Positions 51,561 through 61,000 are shown, counted from the first letter of the stretch. The stretch: DNA of 64,000 nt from Chelatococcus sp. HY11 (GCF_018398335.1 NZ_JAHBRX010000001.1:2596001-2660000), one strand, 5' to 3'. Notes: a model not told the origin generated them from the letters alone. Made by a program: numbers and translations.

Positions 51561-52877
51561 TCAGAAAGCGCGTTCCAGGAAGACTTGAAGCGAAGTCTGG
51601 CGCCCGGCGAGGGAGGTTGAGACGACACGGCCAAGGATTTCGGCGTTCTGCCAGGCGGTTGAGCCCTCCACGCCAATCTTGATGCCGTTGAAAGGCTTCC
51701 AGACCAGGTTCGCCGACAATCGGTCTATCCTTATATGTCCAGCCTCGGAGCCCGGAAACGGCAGCTTGAGATCGTAGCGGCTGACATAGGCGTTCGTGGA
51801 CCACGTATCGGACAAATCATGGCCGATCGACAAGACACCCGACCAGCCGCGCGTCGCATGGCCAATCGCAAGCAAAGGAAGCACAGCCCGTCGATCGAGC
51901 TGCGAGCCGATATAAGGGGCGGCGTCAATCGCACCCGCGATCTGACCGGACAATATCGTATTCCGTCCAAAAAGCGCATGCTGCCAAGTCGCTCCGATGA
52001 TAGCGGCTCTGCCGAGGCGGCGCGACGAGTCGCCTGTGAGCCGCTGGTCGTGCAGAGCGACGGCGCCATGGATGGTGAGCGTGCCGTCGTCGTAGAGAAG
52101 CCTCGCCACACCGTCCGGCATGCGCGCGCCACGCGAAAAACCCAGAGCGCTCTGGTTGCTTTCAAGGGTTTCGGCGGATAGTGAAAACTGAAGTGTGTCG
52201 GTGAGACGGCGATTGACGCCAAAGAGGCCGACCGTGCGGCTCGGGATACGGCCGACCAGAACGAAATCCTCTCCCGTCCAGAAATCGAACCAGGACGCTG
52301 TCACACCGGCCGTGAACGGCCCTAAGGTGATGCTGGCTTCCTCGACCGTCGGATTGTCGTCGCTCGTCGTATCGAACATGAATTCGATTGCAGTGGATAG
52401 ATACAGCCCGTTGGCAAGAGCCTGTCCACTTTCCAGCCGCAGTGAGGCCGTGATTGGAAATGTCGTTACATCCGGCGAGATACGCACAAGGCCCGCTGCC
52501 GGGGCCTTGATACGATACCAGTCGTACTGCATGCCAGTCGACAACGTTCCCGAAATAGAGACGCAGGTATCCGATCCCGGAACATAAAAGCCGGCGGGAG
52601 CATCACTTCCATCGGCCTCATCATCGTCGTCATCGTCGTCTGGATCATCCCCCAGATCCTCAGCCTGCCGTGTGCCATTCCCTGCCTTGCTGGAAAGCAG
52701 CGGACTTTGCTCTGGTGCCGATACCGTGCAGCCGTGCAGCGCCGACCGTCGCTTGACGGCGGCGAGCGCGCCCGTTGCGGCCTGCGGCCCAAGAAGGCTG
52801 ACAAGCGCGGCGATGACACCGGGATGTAAAAGCGAGCGATGCCCCATTGCCATCACTGAAGACATTCCGCGACTCAT
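51561..52877 (-). CDS. Alphaproteobacterial outer-membrane porin
   Basis: About 438 residues (start uncertain among ATG 52877 and later Mets). Signal-like segment SLLHPGVIAALVSLLGPQAATGALA, then the porin opening CVSISGTLSTGMQYDWY and alternating beta-strands ending in the outer-membrane signature ...QVFLERAF with C-terminal Phe. Between signal and barrel lies an acidic run of Asp/Glu (EDLGDDPDDDDDDDEADG), unusual for the family. It may supply uptake of the substrates handled by the neighbouring ABC importers. Confidence 0.82.
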   Translation of the reverse strand: MSRGMSSVMAMGHRSLLHPGVIAALVSLLGPQAATGALAAVKRRSALHGCTVSAPEQSPLLSSKAGNGTRQAEDLGDDPDDDDDDDEADGSDAPAGFYVPGSDTCVSISGTLSTGMQYDWYRIKAPAAGLVRISPDVTTFPITASLRLESGQALANGLYLSTAIEFMFDTTSDDNPTVEEASITLGPFTAGVTASWFDFWTGEDFVLVGRIPSRTVGLFGVNRRLTDTLQFSLSAETLESNQSALGFSRGARMPDGVARLLYDDGTLTIHGAVALHDQRLTGDSSRRLGRAAIIGATWQHALFGRNTILSGQIAGAIDAAPYIGSQLDRRAVLPLLAIGHATRGWSGVLSIGHDLSDTWSTNAYVSRYDLKLPFPGSEAGHIRIDRLSANLVWKPFNGIKIGVEGSTAWQNAEILGRVVSTSLAGRQTSLQVFLERAF

Positions 52878-53131
52878 CAGCGCCACGCATTCTTTTGAGG
52901 GCGGCCGCGGCGGCATGCAAGAGCCGATCCGAGACGTCCCCTCCAGAATAGCGCTTCGCTGACGCGGCCGATGGATCTCCACCACGGTCGTTGAAGTTCA
53001 CAGGCGACTAGACCGGCATCGTCTTGAAGAGGGGGGGGGAACAGGCTACCCAAGGACCGTCGGACATGGCGCCGTCGCCCCTGACCAGCCTGATGGATCT
53101 CGACGGACACCATCTGTTTTCGCCGGGACGG

Positions 53132-53165
53132 TTGACATTCAGGGTCAAATTACGTTGATATCAAC
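53132..53165 (+). promoter_or_regulatory. Promoter with operator before the VOC gene
   Basis: TTGACA (53132-53137) and TTGATA (53155-53160), 17-bp spacer. The perfect 12-bp palindrome GTTGATATCAAC (53154-53165) covers the -10 box, so a repressor bound there would block transcription of the gene at 53290 and perhaps the MFS gene behind it. Confidence 0.6.
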
Positions 53166-53289
53166 TTAGATAGGGACATGTCAGGCGCCGACCCGAAAGT
53201 GCTTCACTGGGTCCGACGCCCCATTCGGCGTGTCCTTGCGATTCGATATCGCCTGACACTTCGAGAACCCGACAAACGAGGAGACGACC

Positions 53290-53733
53290 ATGAAGATCGT
53301 GACCAGCCTGAGCTTCCAGGGGCAATGCCGCGAGGCATTCGAGTTCTACGCCAAGGTCCTCGGCGGAAAGATCACCGCGGCGTTTCCCTATGGCGATGCG
53401 CCTCCCGGCATGCCGATCACCGACGAGAAATACAAGACCTGGCTGATGCATTGCTGGCTCGAAGTGGGCGACCAGGCCTTGATGGGCGCCGATATGGATG
53501 TCGAATGGGCGCGCAACATCGACAAGCCCAAGAACGGCTTCGATGTGACCCTGCACACCACGGACAAGGCAGAGGGACAGCGCTGGTTCCAGCAACTGTC
53601 CGAAGGCGGCCAGGCGGTCATGCCGTTCGGCGAAACCTTCTGGTCGCCGGGATTTGGCTCGCTCATCGACCGGTTCGGCGTACCATGGATGGTGAACACC
53701 ATTCCCTCGGCGGACTGGAAGCCGCAGGGCTGA
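53290..53733 (+). CDS. VOC/PhnB-like glyoxalase-fold protein
   Basis: 147 residues: MKIVTSLSFQGQCREAFEFYAKVLGGKI is the PhnB-type opening; PFGETFWSPGFGSLIDRFGVPWMVN is the conserved close. One VOC domain, as in small glyoxalase/bleomycin-resistance-like proteins; substrate unknown. A palindromic operator lies over its promoter. The MFS gene follows 78 bp later, possibly in the same transcript. Confidence 0.83.
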   Translation: MKIVTSLSFQGQCREAFEFYAKVLGGKITAAFPYGDAPPGMPITDEKYKTWLMHCWLEVGDQALMGADMDVEWARNIDKPKNGFDVTLHTTDKAEGQRWFQQLSEGGQAVMPFGETFWSPGFGSLIDRFGVPWMVNTIPSADWKPQG

Positions 53734-53811
53734 TTTGAAGCCCGAAGAGTGGCAGGCGCACCCGATGCCCGGATCATGCATCGGGTGCTGTTGGCGGAGC
53801 CGGAGGAGATC

Positions 53812-55020
53812 ATGAACCATCCCTATCGCTGGGTCATCGTCGCGGCTGGTGGCGTTCTGGGCTGCGTCGCGGCTGGCGCCATGTTTTCCCTGCCCGTCTT
53901 CCTGCGGCCGATGTCAGAGGATACCGGCTGGTCCGTCACCGGCGTGTCGATGGCCATGACGATCGGCTTCCTCGCCATGGCGGCGGCCAGCATGGTTTGG
54001 GGCAACCTCTTCGACAGGTTCGGTCCCCGCCCGGTCGTGCTGACGGGCTCGGTGGTCCTGGCCGCGAGCCTTGCACTGGCCAGCCGGGCGGCCTCTCTCA
54101 CTGAGTTCCAGCTTCTGTTCGGCCTTCTGGTCGGGGTAGCGACCGCCGCCGTCTTCGCGCCGATGATGGCGGCCGTGACGGGCTGGTTCGACACCCAGCG
54201 CGGCCTTGCGGTCTCGCTGGTCTCCGCTGGCATGGGCCTGGCGCCGATGACGATGGCGCCGCTCGCGGCCTGGCTGGTCACCATCCACGACTGGCGCACC
54301 GCCATGCTGATCATCGCCGGCATCGCGGCGGGGCTCATGATCCCCGCGGCCCTCCTCGTACGGCGTCCGCCGGCACTGGAAGGCGGGCATGCCGAAGCGG
54401 CGGCCGATGGGCAGCAATCGGGGATGACAGTCCGGCAGGCTGTACGCTCGCCGCAATTCCTTATCCTGATGCTGGCGAACTTTTTCTGCTGCGCCACCCA
54501 TTCCGGCCCGATCTTCCACACCGTGAGCTATGCGGTGACCTGCGGCATCCCGATGATCGCCGCCGTGTCGATCTACAGCGTCGAGGGTCTGGCGGGCATG
54601 TTCGGCCGCATCGGCTTTGGCCTCGCGGGAGACCGCTTCGGCGCGCAGCGTGTCCTCGTCATCGGGCTCATGGCGCAGGCGTTCGGTGTGCTCGCTTATG
54701 CCTTCGTCGATCAGCTTGGCGGCTTCTATGCCGTCGCGGTGGCCGTCGGCTTCATCTATGCCGGCACGATGCCGCTCTATGCCGTGATCATCCGTGAGAA
54801 CTTCCCGCTGAAGATGATGGGCACGATCATCGGCGGCACCGCGATGGCCGGCAGCCTTGGCATGTCGACAGGACCCCTGCTCGGTGGCCTCATCTACGAC
54901 CATTTCTCCAGCTATGTATTGATGTATGTCGGCTCCTGGGGCATGGGCCTGACGGCCATGCTGATCCTGATGGCGTTCCGGCCGTTTCCCAAAAGGCAGA
55001 TGGAGCCCGCGACGGCTTGA
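53812..55020 (+). CDS. Major facilitator transporter (oxalate/formate-antiporter-like)
   Basis: 402 residues from ATG 53812 (GGAGGA upstream). Twelve hydrophobic segments; the MFS loop motif NLFDRFGPRPV between segments 2 and 3 and its repeat GLAGDRFGAQRVLV. Layout and MFSLPVFLRPMSEDTGWS resemble the OFA/monocarboxylate group, so a small organic acid is the likeliest cargo. Confidence 0.85.
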   Translation: MNHPYRWVIVAAGGVLGCVAAGAMFSLPVFLRPMSEDTGWSVTGVSMAMTIGFLAMAAASMVWGNLFDRFGPRPVVLTGSVVLAASLALASRAASLTEFQLLFGLLVGVATAAVFAPMMAAVTGWFDTQRGLAVSLVSAGMGLAPMTMAPLAAWLVTIHDWRTAMLIIAGIAAGLMIPAALLVRRPPALEGGHAEAAADGQQSGMTVRQAVRSPQFLILMLANFFCCATHSGPIFHTVSYAVTCGIPMIAAVSIYSVEGLAGMFGRIGFGLAGDRFGAQRVLVIGLMAQAFGVLAYAFVDQLGGFYAVAVAVGFIYAGTMPLYAVIIRENFPLKMMGTIIGGTAMAGSLGMSTGPLLGGLIYDHFSSYVLMYVGSWGMGLTAMLILMAFRPFPKRQMEPATA

Positions 55021-55035
55021 GGGCCCCATCAGTAA

Positions 55036-55671
55036 TCAATGCAGATCATGCGTATAGACGAATTTCGGCATGCTCCATTTATAGCGCAGAGCGAGCAGCC
55101 TGAACGCCAGGCCCGTCAGCATGGCGACCAGCATGACCAGACTGTGGCTGAGTTCCGTCGACTGGCCCGCGACGTAGATGACGCCTGTCGCGACGGAAAC
55201 CGTCGCATAGAGCTCAGCACGGAATAGTAATGGCACATCCGTGCAAAGAATATCCCGGAGAACACCGCCGACGCAGCCAGTGATCAGCCCGGATGCGATG
55301 ACGATCGTGAACGGCATGCCAAGCCCGATCGCCACATTGCAACCGATGACCGTGAAGCACACGAGGCCGACGGCATCGAGAAACAGAAACACATGGCGCA
55401 GCCGATGCATGTAGCGGGCAATGGCAATGGTAGCGAGAGCAGCACAGCCGGTAATCAAGAGATAGGAGGGATGCTGCACCCAGGACAATGGATAATGGCC
55501 GAGAAGCACATCACGCACAGAGCCGCCGCCAAGGGCCGTCACGCATCCAAGAAGATAGACGCCGACCCAATCCATGTTGCGCCGTCCGGCGGACAGCGCC
55601 GCGGTCATGGCCTCCGCGACGATCGCGATGAGATAGAGACCCTGCAACACCTGTTCTGATTGGGCACTCAA
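55036..55671 (-). CDS. TRIC/YadS-type membrane protein
   Basis: 211 residues with about seven membrane segments and the duplicated glycine motifs GGGSVRDVLLGHYPL and GCVGGVLRDILCTDVPL that define the UPF0126/TRIC family. Bacterial members are proposed cation or glycine channels. No partner is obvious nearby. Confidence 0.85.
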   Translation of the reverse strand: MSAQSEQVLQGLYLIAIVAEAMTAALSAGRRNMDWVGVYLLGCVTALGGGSVRDVLLGHYPLSWVQHPSYLLITGCAALATIAIARYMHRLRHVFLFLDAVGLVCFTVIGCNVAIGLGMPFTIVIASGLITGCVGGVLRDILCTDVPLLFRAELYATVSVATGVIYVAGQSTELSHSLVMLVAMLTGLAFRLLALRYKWSMPKFVYTHDLH

Positions 55672-55733
55672 GACACGCTCCCGGAAAACGCGGACCGAAT
55701 TGTCGACGGTACCACCTTCCGGGAGGTGTGGCG

Positions 55734-56129
55734 CTACTTCCGGTATTGCGCGTCGGTGACGTGCTCCATCCAGTCCACAGGCGAGCCGTTGAGCTTTTCC
55801 TGGATGGCGATGTGGCTCATGGCCGTCGTCGGCGTGGCGCCGTGCCAGTGTTTTTCACCGGGGGGGAACCAGACCACGTCTCCCGGCCGGATCTCCTCGA
55901 TGGGGCCACCCTCGCGCTGCGCCCAGCCGCATCCGGACACGACGATCAGCGTCTGTCCCAGCGGATGCGTATGCCAGGCCGTCCGCGCGCCTGGCTCGAA
56001 GGTGACCAGAGCGCCCGCGACCCGCGCCGGCTCCGGCGGGCTGAGAAGCGGATCGATGCGAACCGCCCCGGTGAAATAGGCCTCCGGCCCCTTTCCGGAG
56101 GGCTGCGATCCGCTCCGCACAATATCCAT
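55734..56129 (-). CDS. Cupin-domain protein
   Basis: 131 residues. Cupin motif 1 [24 protein letters not shown] and motif 2 [17 protein letters not shown] with the metal-binding histidines and Glu/Gln. Resembles small cupins paired with carboxymuconolactone-type proteins. It lies 154 bp downstream of the MmgE/PrpD gene on the same strand and may be the last gene of the 56-64 kb operon. Confidence 0.82.
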   Translation of the reverse strand: MDIVRSGSQPSGKGPEAYFTGAVRIDPLLSPPEPARVAGALVTFEPGARTAWHTHPLGQTLIVVSGCGWAQREGGPIEEIRPGDVVWFPPGEKHWHGATPTTAMSHIAIQEKLNGSPVDWMEHVTDAQYRK

Positions 56130-56283
56130 GACATATCCTCTCGCTGCTGGTCATCTGGCCCGCCGCGACGCCACTCGGCGCGGCAGGACCAAGATGGCGT
56201 GCCCGCGCGCAATGCGCCAGCGGCAGCGAAGCAGCCAGCGGTAAGGAACAAGACGGCCCCACTATCGCCATCTCGCGCGAGCC

Positions 56284-57642
56284 TCAGATCGCCTCGATCC
56301 GTTCGGCCGTCTCCAGGCCGGCGACCACGCGCTCCAGGTTGTCGATCGCCTCCTCCGGGAGGGCGAGGCCGGCGAGGCGACGGAACTTGGCGCGGAGCTC
56401 CCCTTCGGGAAGCGGATTGTCGAACCCGCCGATCGGCACGTCGGACCGAGCCGAATAGGTTTCACCGGACGTGAGCTTGATCTCGACGCGAGCCGCCCGG
56501 ACGCCGGGCAGGAGCGCCGTCAGAGCCCGGTCTTCCATGACGGCGACCTTGCCGATGAGCGCTACCATCGCAGGATCGTGGACGATGGCGTCGGTATAGA
56601 CATCGGCGTCGTTGCTGCCGTGCATGAGCTGCACGGCCACATTGAAGGCAATCGAATGTTTAGCCGCATAAGCATTCGCGACCGTATTGCCGCCAAGGCG
56701 CGTCGCCGGATCGTAGGTATGCACCGTCACGGACGCGATATCGGACGGCTTCACGTCGTGGGTGACGCGAATATCGCGCGCGGCTTCGATCGGCGCATGG
56801 TTCCAGCGGCTACAGGCGTAGATCTTGAAGTAATTGCGCGTCAGGAAAAATTCGGTGAAACGCGGCTCGACATCGAGCGCGAAGCGCTCACCCAGGATTG
56901 CCCCGAAGACGCTCGACAGCGCGCCCGGTTCACCGCAGAAGCCGGCGCGCACGAAGCGCGGGGCGAGCAGCCCGTTATGGTTGGTGAAGCCGGTGAACAG
57001 GTTGCGCACCGAGGCGCCCGTGTTCGCCGCCATCTGCGAGGAGGCGATCGGGAGACCAGCCGCCAGCTCGATGGTGCGGGCCGTCATCGCCTCGTCGAAG
57101 CCCATCAGGCGCGCGGCGCCGACGGCTGTGCCGACGATGGCATGGGTGCCGAAGGGGTGCACCGGGCCCCGCAGCTTCGTGGCGCGGCCAACGCGCACGG
57201 CGATCTCGTAGCCGATGATGACGGCCTGGAGAAAGGCCGCACCCGAGGCGCCTTCCTCTTCCGCCAGGGCCCAGAGACCGGGAATGATATGCACGCCCGG
57301 ATGGTTGACGGCGAACTGGTTGCCCTCGTCGAGCTCCAGCGAGACGCCGCCCGCGCCATTCACCAGCGCCGCGACATGGCTCGCGGCGGTCAGATCGGTC
57401 CCGAACAGGGAGGCCTTGCCCGGTGCGAGCATCGGCGCGAGCCGCGCGAGGTTGCGAATCTCCGGCAGTTGCGAGCCGCCGAGCATGACGCCCAGCGTGT
57501 CGCGCACGATGAGCTTGGCGTGATGGACGACCCCGGCGGGCACATCCGCGAGCTTCAGCGACAGGGCGAGCGCGGCGAGCGCCCTCGCCTCCTCCGACGG
57601 CTCGGTCACGACAGGTTGGAGCTGGTCGTTCAACGCTGTCAC
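56284..57642 (-). CDS. MmgE/PrpD-family protein
   Basis: 452 residues from GTG 57642 (AGAGGGG upstream, GTGA overlap with the preceding gene; a longer open frame is a shadow of it). MmgE/PrpD features: GVMLGGSQLPEIRNLARL, GVSLELDEGNQFAVNHPGVHIIP, KIYACSRWNHAPIEAA, LPGVRAARVEI. The family includes 2-methylcitrate dehydratase, iminodisuccinate epimerase and itaconate enzymes: (de)hydration or epimerisation of carboxylic acids. Confidence 0.87.
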   Translation of the reverse strand: MTALNDQLQPVVTEPSEEARALAALALSLKLADVPAGVVHHAKLIVRDTLGVMLGGSQLPEIRNLARLAPMLAPGKASLFGTDLTAASHVAALVNGAGGVSLELDEGNQFAVNHPGVHIIPGLWALAEEEGASGAAFLQAVIIGYEIAVRVGRATKLRGPVHPFGTHAIVGTAVGAARLMGFDEAMTARTIELAAGLPIASSQMAANTGASVRNLFTGFTNHNGLLAPRFVRAGFCGEPGALSSVFGAILGERFALDVEPRFTEFFLTRNYFKIYACSRWNHAPIEAARDIRVTHDVKPSDIASVTVHTYDPATRLGGNTVANAYAAKHSIAFNVAVQLMHGSNDADVYTDAIVHDPAMVALIGKVAVMEDRALTALLPGVRAARVEIKLTSGETYSARSDVPIGGFDNPLPEGELRAKFRRLAGLALPEEAIDNLERVVAGLETAERIEAI

Positions 57643-58319
57643 GCCCCCTCTCCCGCCGCGATCAATTTTGCGATCAGATCCGGCTTGCGCGCCTGCGGCA
57701 CCGGATAGGTACGGCGGCTCTGGCCGAGGCCGAGGCCGAGGAAGCTCTCCGCCAGCATCACAGCGAGCGAGGCCGGCTCCACCACCGGCACCGGCAGCGC
57801 CGCCGCGAGCCGCGCCGCCATGTCGGGTGACATCGCCTCGCCGAGCACAAGCACCTCGGCGCCGTCTTCCTCGATCGCCAGCTTGGCGGCGGTGAGGATC
57901 GCGCCTTCGGTCGCCGTTTCCGCATAGGCGCGCACGCCGGTGCATTGGAGGCTGAGGCCATATTCCTGCGCGAGCTTCTTGGCGCGGGTATAGCCGGACG
58001 GCGGCGCGACGATGCCGAAGCGCGCGCCGAGCGTCAGCGCGTAAAGCATGGCGCTGCGACCGGCGGCGACAACGGGAATGTCGAGCACGGAACGGAGCGC
58101 ATTGGCGCCGAAATCGCCGAACTCTCCGACACAAACCGCGCTGAAGCCTTCCGTCTCCGCATTCTGCCCAGCGGCGAGCGCGGCCAAATCGGCAAGGGTC
58201 CAGTCATGGGCGCTGATCGGAGCGGCTGGGATGCCCGGCGCGACACGGAGCTCGACCTTGGCCTCACCGCTGAGGGGGGCGGCGCGATCGGTCGCGACAA
58301 TCATCAGGATACGGGACAT
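57639..58319 (-). CDS. Asp/Glu/hydantoin-racemase-like protein, one Cys missing
   Basis: 226 residues. Residues about 60-70 (AVCVGEFGDFG) carry the first catalytic Cys (63). The second, normally in an LGCAxM box, is replaced by Glu161 (LVLGEAMSPDM). IPVVAAGRSAMLYAL and RFGIVAPPSG are family-typical. Without the second Cys a two-base racemase mechanism is not possible, so an isomerase, decarboxylase or hydrolase activity is more likely. Eleven bp separate it from a paralogue upstream. Confidence 0.78.
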   Translation of the reverse strand: MSRILMIVATDRAAPLSGEAKVELRVAPGIPAAPISAHDWTLADLAALAAGQNAETEGFSAVCVGEFGDFGANALRSVLDIPVVAAGRSAMLYALTLGARFGIVAPPSGYTRAKKLAQEYGLSLQCTGVRAYAETATEGAILTAAKLAIEEDGAEVLVLGEAMSPDMAARLAAALPVPVVEPASLAVMLAESFLGLGLGQSRRTYPVPQARKPDLIAKLIAAGEGA

Positions 58320-58329
58320 CGCTCTCTCC

Positions 58330-59088
58330 TCAAACGGTCGCGGCGGCGTCGCCCATGGCGGCGAGGCGCGCGGTCGCGGGCGTGACGGGCGACGGGAATG
58401 TGAGGCGGCTGTGGCTGAGCTTCAGCCGGATCGCGGTTTCAGCCAGGCGGTAGGTCAGCGGCCCCGGATTGATGATCGGCACAGGCAGGCGCTCGGCGAG
58501 ATAGGCGTGGGCCTCGTGCATGGTGGTGGAGCCGAGGATGATGACATCCGCGCCGTCCTCCTCCACGCAGCGCATCGCCGCCTCGTAGAGCGCCGGAAAG
58601 AACTCGTCCTCCTTGCCGGCAAGGAGGCTCTGGTTATTGGGCTGCAGGCCGGCGGAGCGCACCGAGGCGCATTTCGCGCCGAGGCCGAGCTCGGCCAAAG
58701 TCTTGGCATAGAGGTGACGCCAGCGGTCCCACATCGCGAGGACGGAGAAGCGGTCGCCCAGCATGAGCGCCGTGAGCATGGCATGGCGGCCCGCGCCGAT
58801 GACGGGGATATTGAGCACCGAGCGCAGCTGCGCCATGCCGGAATCGCTTACGGTGTCGATACAGACCGCGTCATAGCCGTCGGCCTCGGCCTGAAGGCCC
58901 GCTTCGAGCATACCGACATCGGCGAGCACGGAATCCTGTTGGCTGACGTAGTTGACGGGCGCGATGCGCACCGGCTTGAAGTCGAACGCGATATCGGGGC
59001 CGAGCTTCACGGCGGAGAGCTGCGCCTTGCGCTTTTCGAGATTGTCCGCATCCATCGGAAACGGCACGATCACCAGTACCCTGGCCAT
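58330..59088 (-). CDS. Asp/Glu/hydantoin-racemase-like protein, second copy
   Basis: 252 residues, same family as the gene at 57639 but more distant. First Cys is Cys76 (AVCIDTVSDSGM); the second position is Ser187 (IILGSTTMHEAHAYLAERL). IPVIGAGRHAMLTALMLGDRFSVLAMW matches the family core. Two diverged paralogues side by side suggest a heteromeric enzyme or two successive steps. Confidence 0.78.
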   Translation of the reverse strand: MARVLVIVPFPMDADNLEKRKAQLSAVKLGPDIAFDFKPVRIAPVNYVSQQDSVLADVGMLEAGLQAEADGYDAVCIDTVSDSGMAQLRSVLNIPVIGAGRHAMLTALMLGDRFSVLAMWDRWRHLYAKTLAELGLGAKCASVRSAGLQPNNQSLLAGKEDEFFPALYEAAMRCVEEDGADVIILGSTTMHEAHAYLAERLPVPIINPGPLTYRLAETAIRLKLSHSRLTFPSPVTPATARLAAMGDAAATV

Positions 59089-59109
59089 GATGGATAGATC
59101 TCCCTGAAC

Positions 59110-60504
59110 TTATGACGAGAGCCGCGCCGCGCCCGCGCCCGCGAAGCGGCCGAGCACGACGGCGGTCAGAAGGCCGTTGCCGCCGAGATAGCCCCAGGAC
59201 GAGGGCCCGGAGAGGCCGCGGGCGGCACCGCCGGCGGCGAAGAGGTTGGGCAGGCGCGCGCCGTCGCGGCCGAGCACGCGCGCTTCCCCGTCGACGGCGA
59301 GCCCGCCTTGGGTGTGAAAGAGCGCACCCCGCACTTTCGCCGCGAGATAGGGCGCCTGGAGCGGTGGGTTCTCCGTAAAGTCGCGGCCGAAGGGGTCCGA
59401 CGCGGCACCCGCCGCATAGGAGGAAACCTCGGCGAAACGCAATTCGAGGGCCACCCGCGGCACGCCGATGGCGTCAGCCAGCTCTTCCACGGTTTCCGCG
59501 GTGACGACCGCGTCTTTCTCCAAGACGCGGTGATAATCCTGGAAGGTGAGCGCCGGCTCCTCGCAGCGCCGGTCATAGATCGTCCAGGCCGTGCCCTCGG
59601 GCTGGGCGAGCACAGCGGAGGCCTGTTCGGAATAGCCGCTCATCTCGTTCGAGAAACGTTCTCCGTCGCGGTTCACCTGGAAGCCGCCACGGATCACGAG
59701 CGCCCATGTCAGGGGCAGCTTGGGGCCGTTGGCGACGCAGTGGCCCTGGTAGCTTCCAAGATCCGCGCTCGCGGCATCGAGAGCCTCGCCCCAGTCGAGC
59801 GCCTCGCCCCGGCTGCCGTCGTGGCCGCAATAGACGGCCTCGGCCATCTCGGGGATGTGCCGGGCAACGACAGCGGGGTCGGCGCCGTATCCGCCGGTGG
59901 CCAGCACCAGCGCCCGGCAGCCGATGACCTGCTCGGCGCCATCGGCGTCACGGTAGCCCACCGCCGTGACACGGCGATCGGCATCGGCGTAAAGCGTCTC
60001 CACCGTGGCGGAGGTGACGAGCACCGCGCCGGCCTTGCGCGCCGCCGCCAGCAGCCCCTCCTCCATCTCGGTGCCGGTCCGGCTCCTGGGGACGTGGTAG
60101 CGATGGCGGGAATGGCCGGGATAGAGAATATCGTCGAGCAGTTCAAAGCCAACGCCATGGGTATCGACTAGCCATTCCACGGCAGGTCCGGAGGCCTCGG
60201 TGACAACCCGCGCCAAGGCCTCGTCGGTCCGGCCCTTGGCCTTCTTCATGATGTCCGCGAGAAAGAGTTCGGGACTGTCCTCGATGCCCTTCTCGCGCTG
60301 GAAACGGGTGCCCGCGCCGGGCAGCATGCCGAGCGTCAGCGCGGTGTTGCCGGAGGGAGCCGCGTCGCGCTCCAGCACGATCACCGAGGCGCCGGCGTCC
60401 CGGGCCGCCAAGGCCGCGCACAGACCAGCCGCGCCGGCACCGATGATGAGCACATCAGCCATTTGGGAGGCCGAGGCCTCGCCGGCGGGGCGAACCTGCG
60501 CCAT
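59110..60504 (-). CDS. FAD-dependent dehydrogenase (fumarate reductase/tricarballylate-dehydrogenase-like)
   Basis: 464 residues. Rossmann motif VLIIGAGAAGLCAALAARDAGASVIVLER (about residues 18-46), then SGNTALTLGMLPGAGT, ALVLATGGYGADP and the C-terminal FAD box LPNLFAAGGAARGLSG with SSWGYLGGNGL. Soluble flavoprotein that introduces or reduces a C=C next to a carboxyl or keto group. Position between the racemase-like genes and the tautomerase fits a ring- or acid-degradation route. Confidence 0.85.
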   Translation of the reverse strand: MAQVRPAGEASASQMADVLIIGAGAAGLCAALAARDAGASVIVLERDAAPSGNTALTLGMLPGAGTRFQREKGIEDSPELFLADIMKKAKGRTDEALARVVTEASGPAVEWLVDTHGVGFELLDDILYPGHSRHRYHVPRSRTGTEMEEGLLAAARKAGAVLVTSATVETLYADADRRVTAVGYRDADGAEQVIGCRALVLATGGYGADPAVVARHIPEMAEAVYCGHDGSRGEALDWGEALDAASADLGSYQGHCVANGPKLPLTWALVIRGGFQVNRDGERFSNEMSGYSEQASAVLAQPEGTAWTIYDRRCEEPALTFQDYHRVLEKDAVVTAETVEELADAIGVPRVALELRFAEVSSYAAGAASDPFGRDFTENPPLQAPYLAAKVRGALFHTQGGLAVDGEARVLGRDGARLPNLFAAGGAARGLSGPSSWGYLGGNGLLTAVVLGRFAGAGAARLSS

Positions 60505-60508
60505 CGCC

Positions 60509-61000
60509 TTACCAGCTCACCTGTTCGGCGATCAACGGCCCGGCCAGCCGGAAACGATCGATGAAACGCTTGCCGCTCGCGAGCGTGCCATGGGCAAAGA
60601 CGAGGCTGCCGTCATCCGTCAGCGCTTCCACGAAGGTCTCGTAGCGCTTGCCCGCCTGCTGCGCGGCGGCCAGAGCCTCCGCGAGGCCGGAACCGCGCCC
60701 CTCGCTGTCGACGGCGACGAAATCCTCGGTCACCAGCGTCGAAGCCGCTGTCGTGTCGCCCTTGGCGAGTGCTTCCGCGAGCTGGGCGGCGACGTCCGTT
60801 GCCGGCGGCAGCGGCGGTCCGGGCACGCGCGAGACACCACCACGGGCGTAGGCGCTCGGGGAGACTTCACGCAGGATGGTGACGACGCCATCCGGCGGGG
60901 CCGCCATCACGGAGCGCACGACGCGGGTCATGCCCTTCAACAGCCGCGACTTGGTGGCGGCGTCATAGCCTTCGATGACGGTTGTTTCGACGACGGGCAT
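60509..61000 (-). CDS. Tautomerase-NTF2-like fusion
   Basis: 163 residues. The first 60 residues are a 4-oxalocrotonate-tautomerase domain with Pro right after the initiator Met (MPVVETTVIEGYDAATKSRL ... VVTILREVSPSAYARGG). After a Pro-rich linker (VPGPPLPPAT), residues about 70-163 form a SnoaL/NTF2-like domain (AQLAEALAKGDTTAASTLVTEDFVAVDSEG ... GKRFIDRFRL). I know each domain alone but not this pairing as a common family. It could channel a keto-enol product. Confidence 0.78.
   Translation of the reverse strand: MPVVETTVIEGYDAATKSRLLKGMTRVVRSVMAAPPDGVVTILREVSPSAYARGGVSRVPGPPLPPATDVAAQLAEALAKGDTTAASTLVTEDFVAVDSEGRGSGLAEALAAAQQAGKRYETFVEALTDDGSLVFAHGTLASGKRFIDRFRLAGPLIAEQVSW

Noticed and set aside
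56284-58134. 616-residue MmgE/PrpD protein with N-terminal extension
   Set aside because: The extra part is the shifted frame of the racemase-like gene; GTG 57642 with AGAGGGG gives the normal family length.
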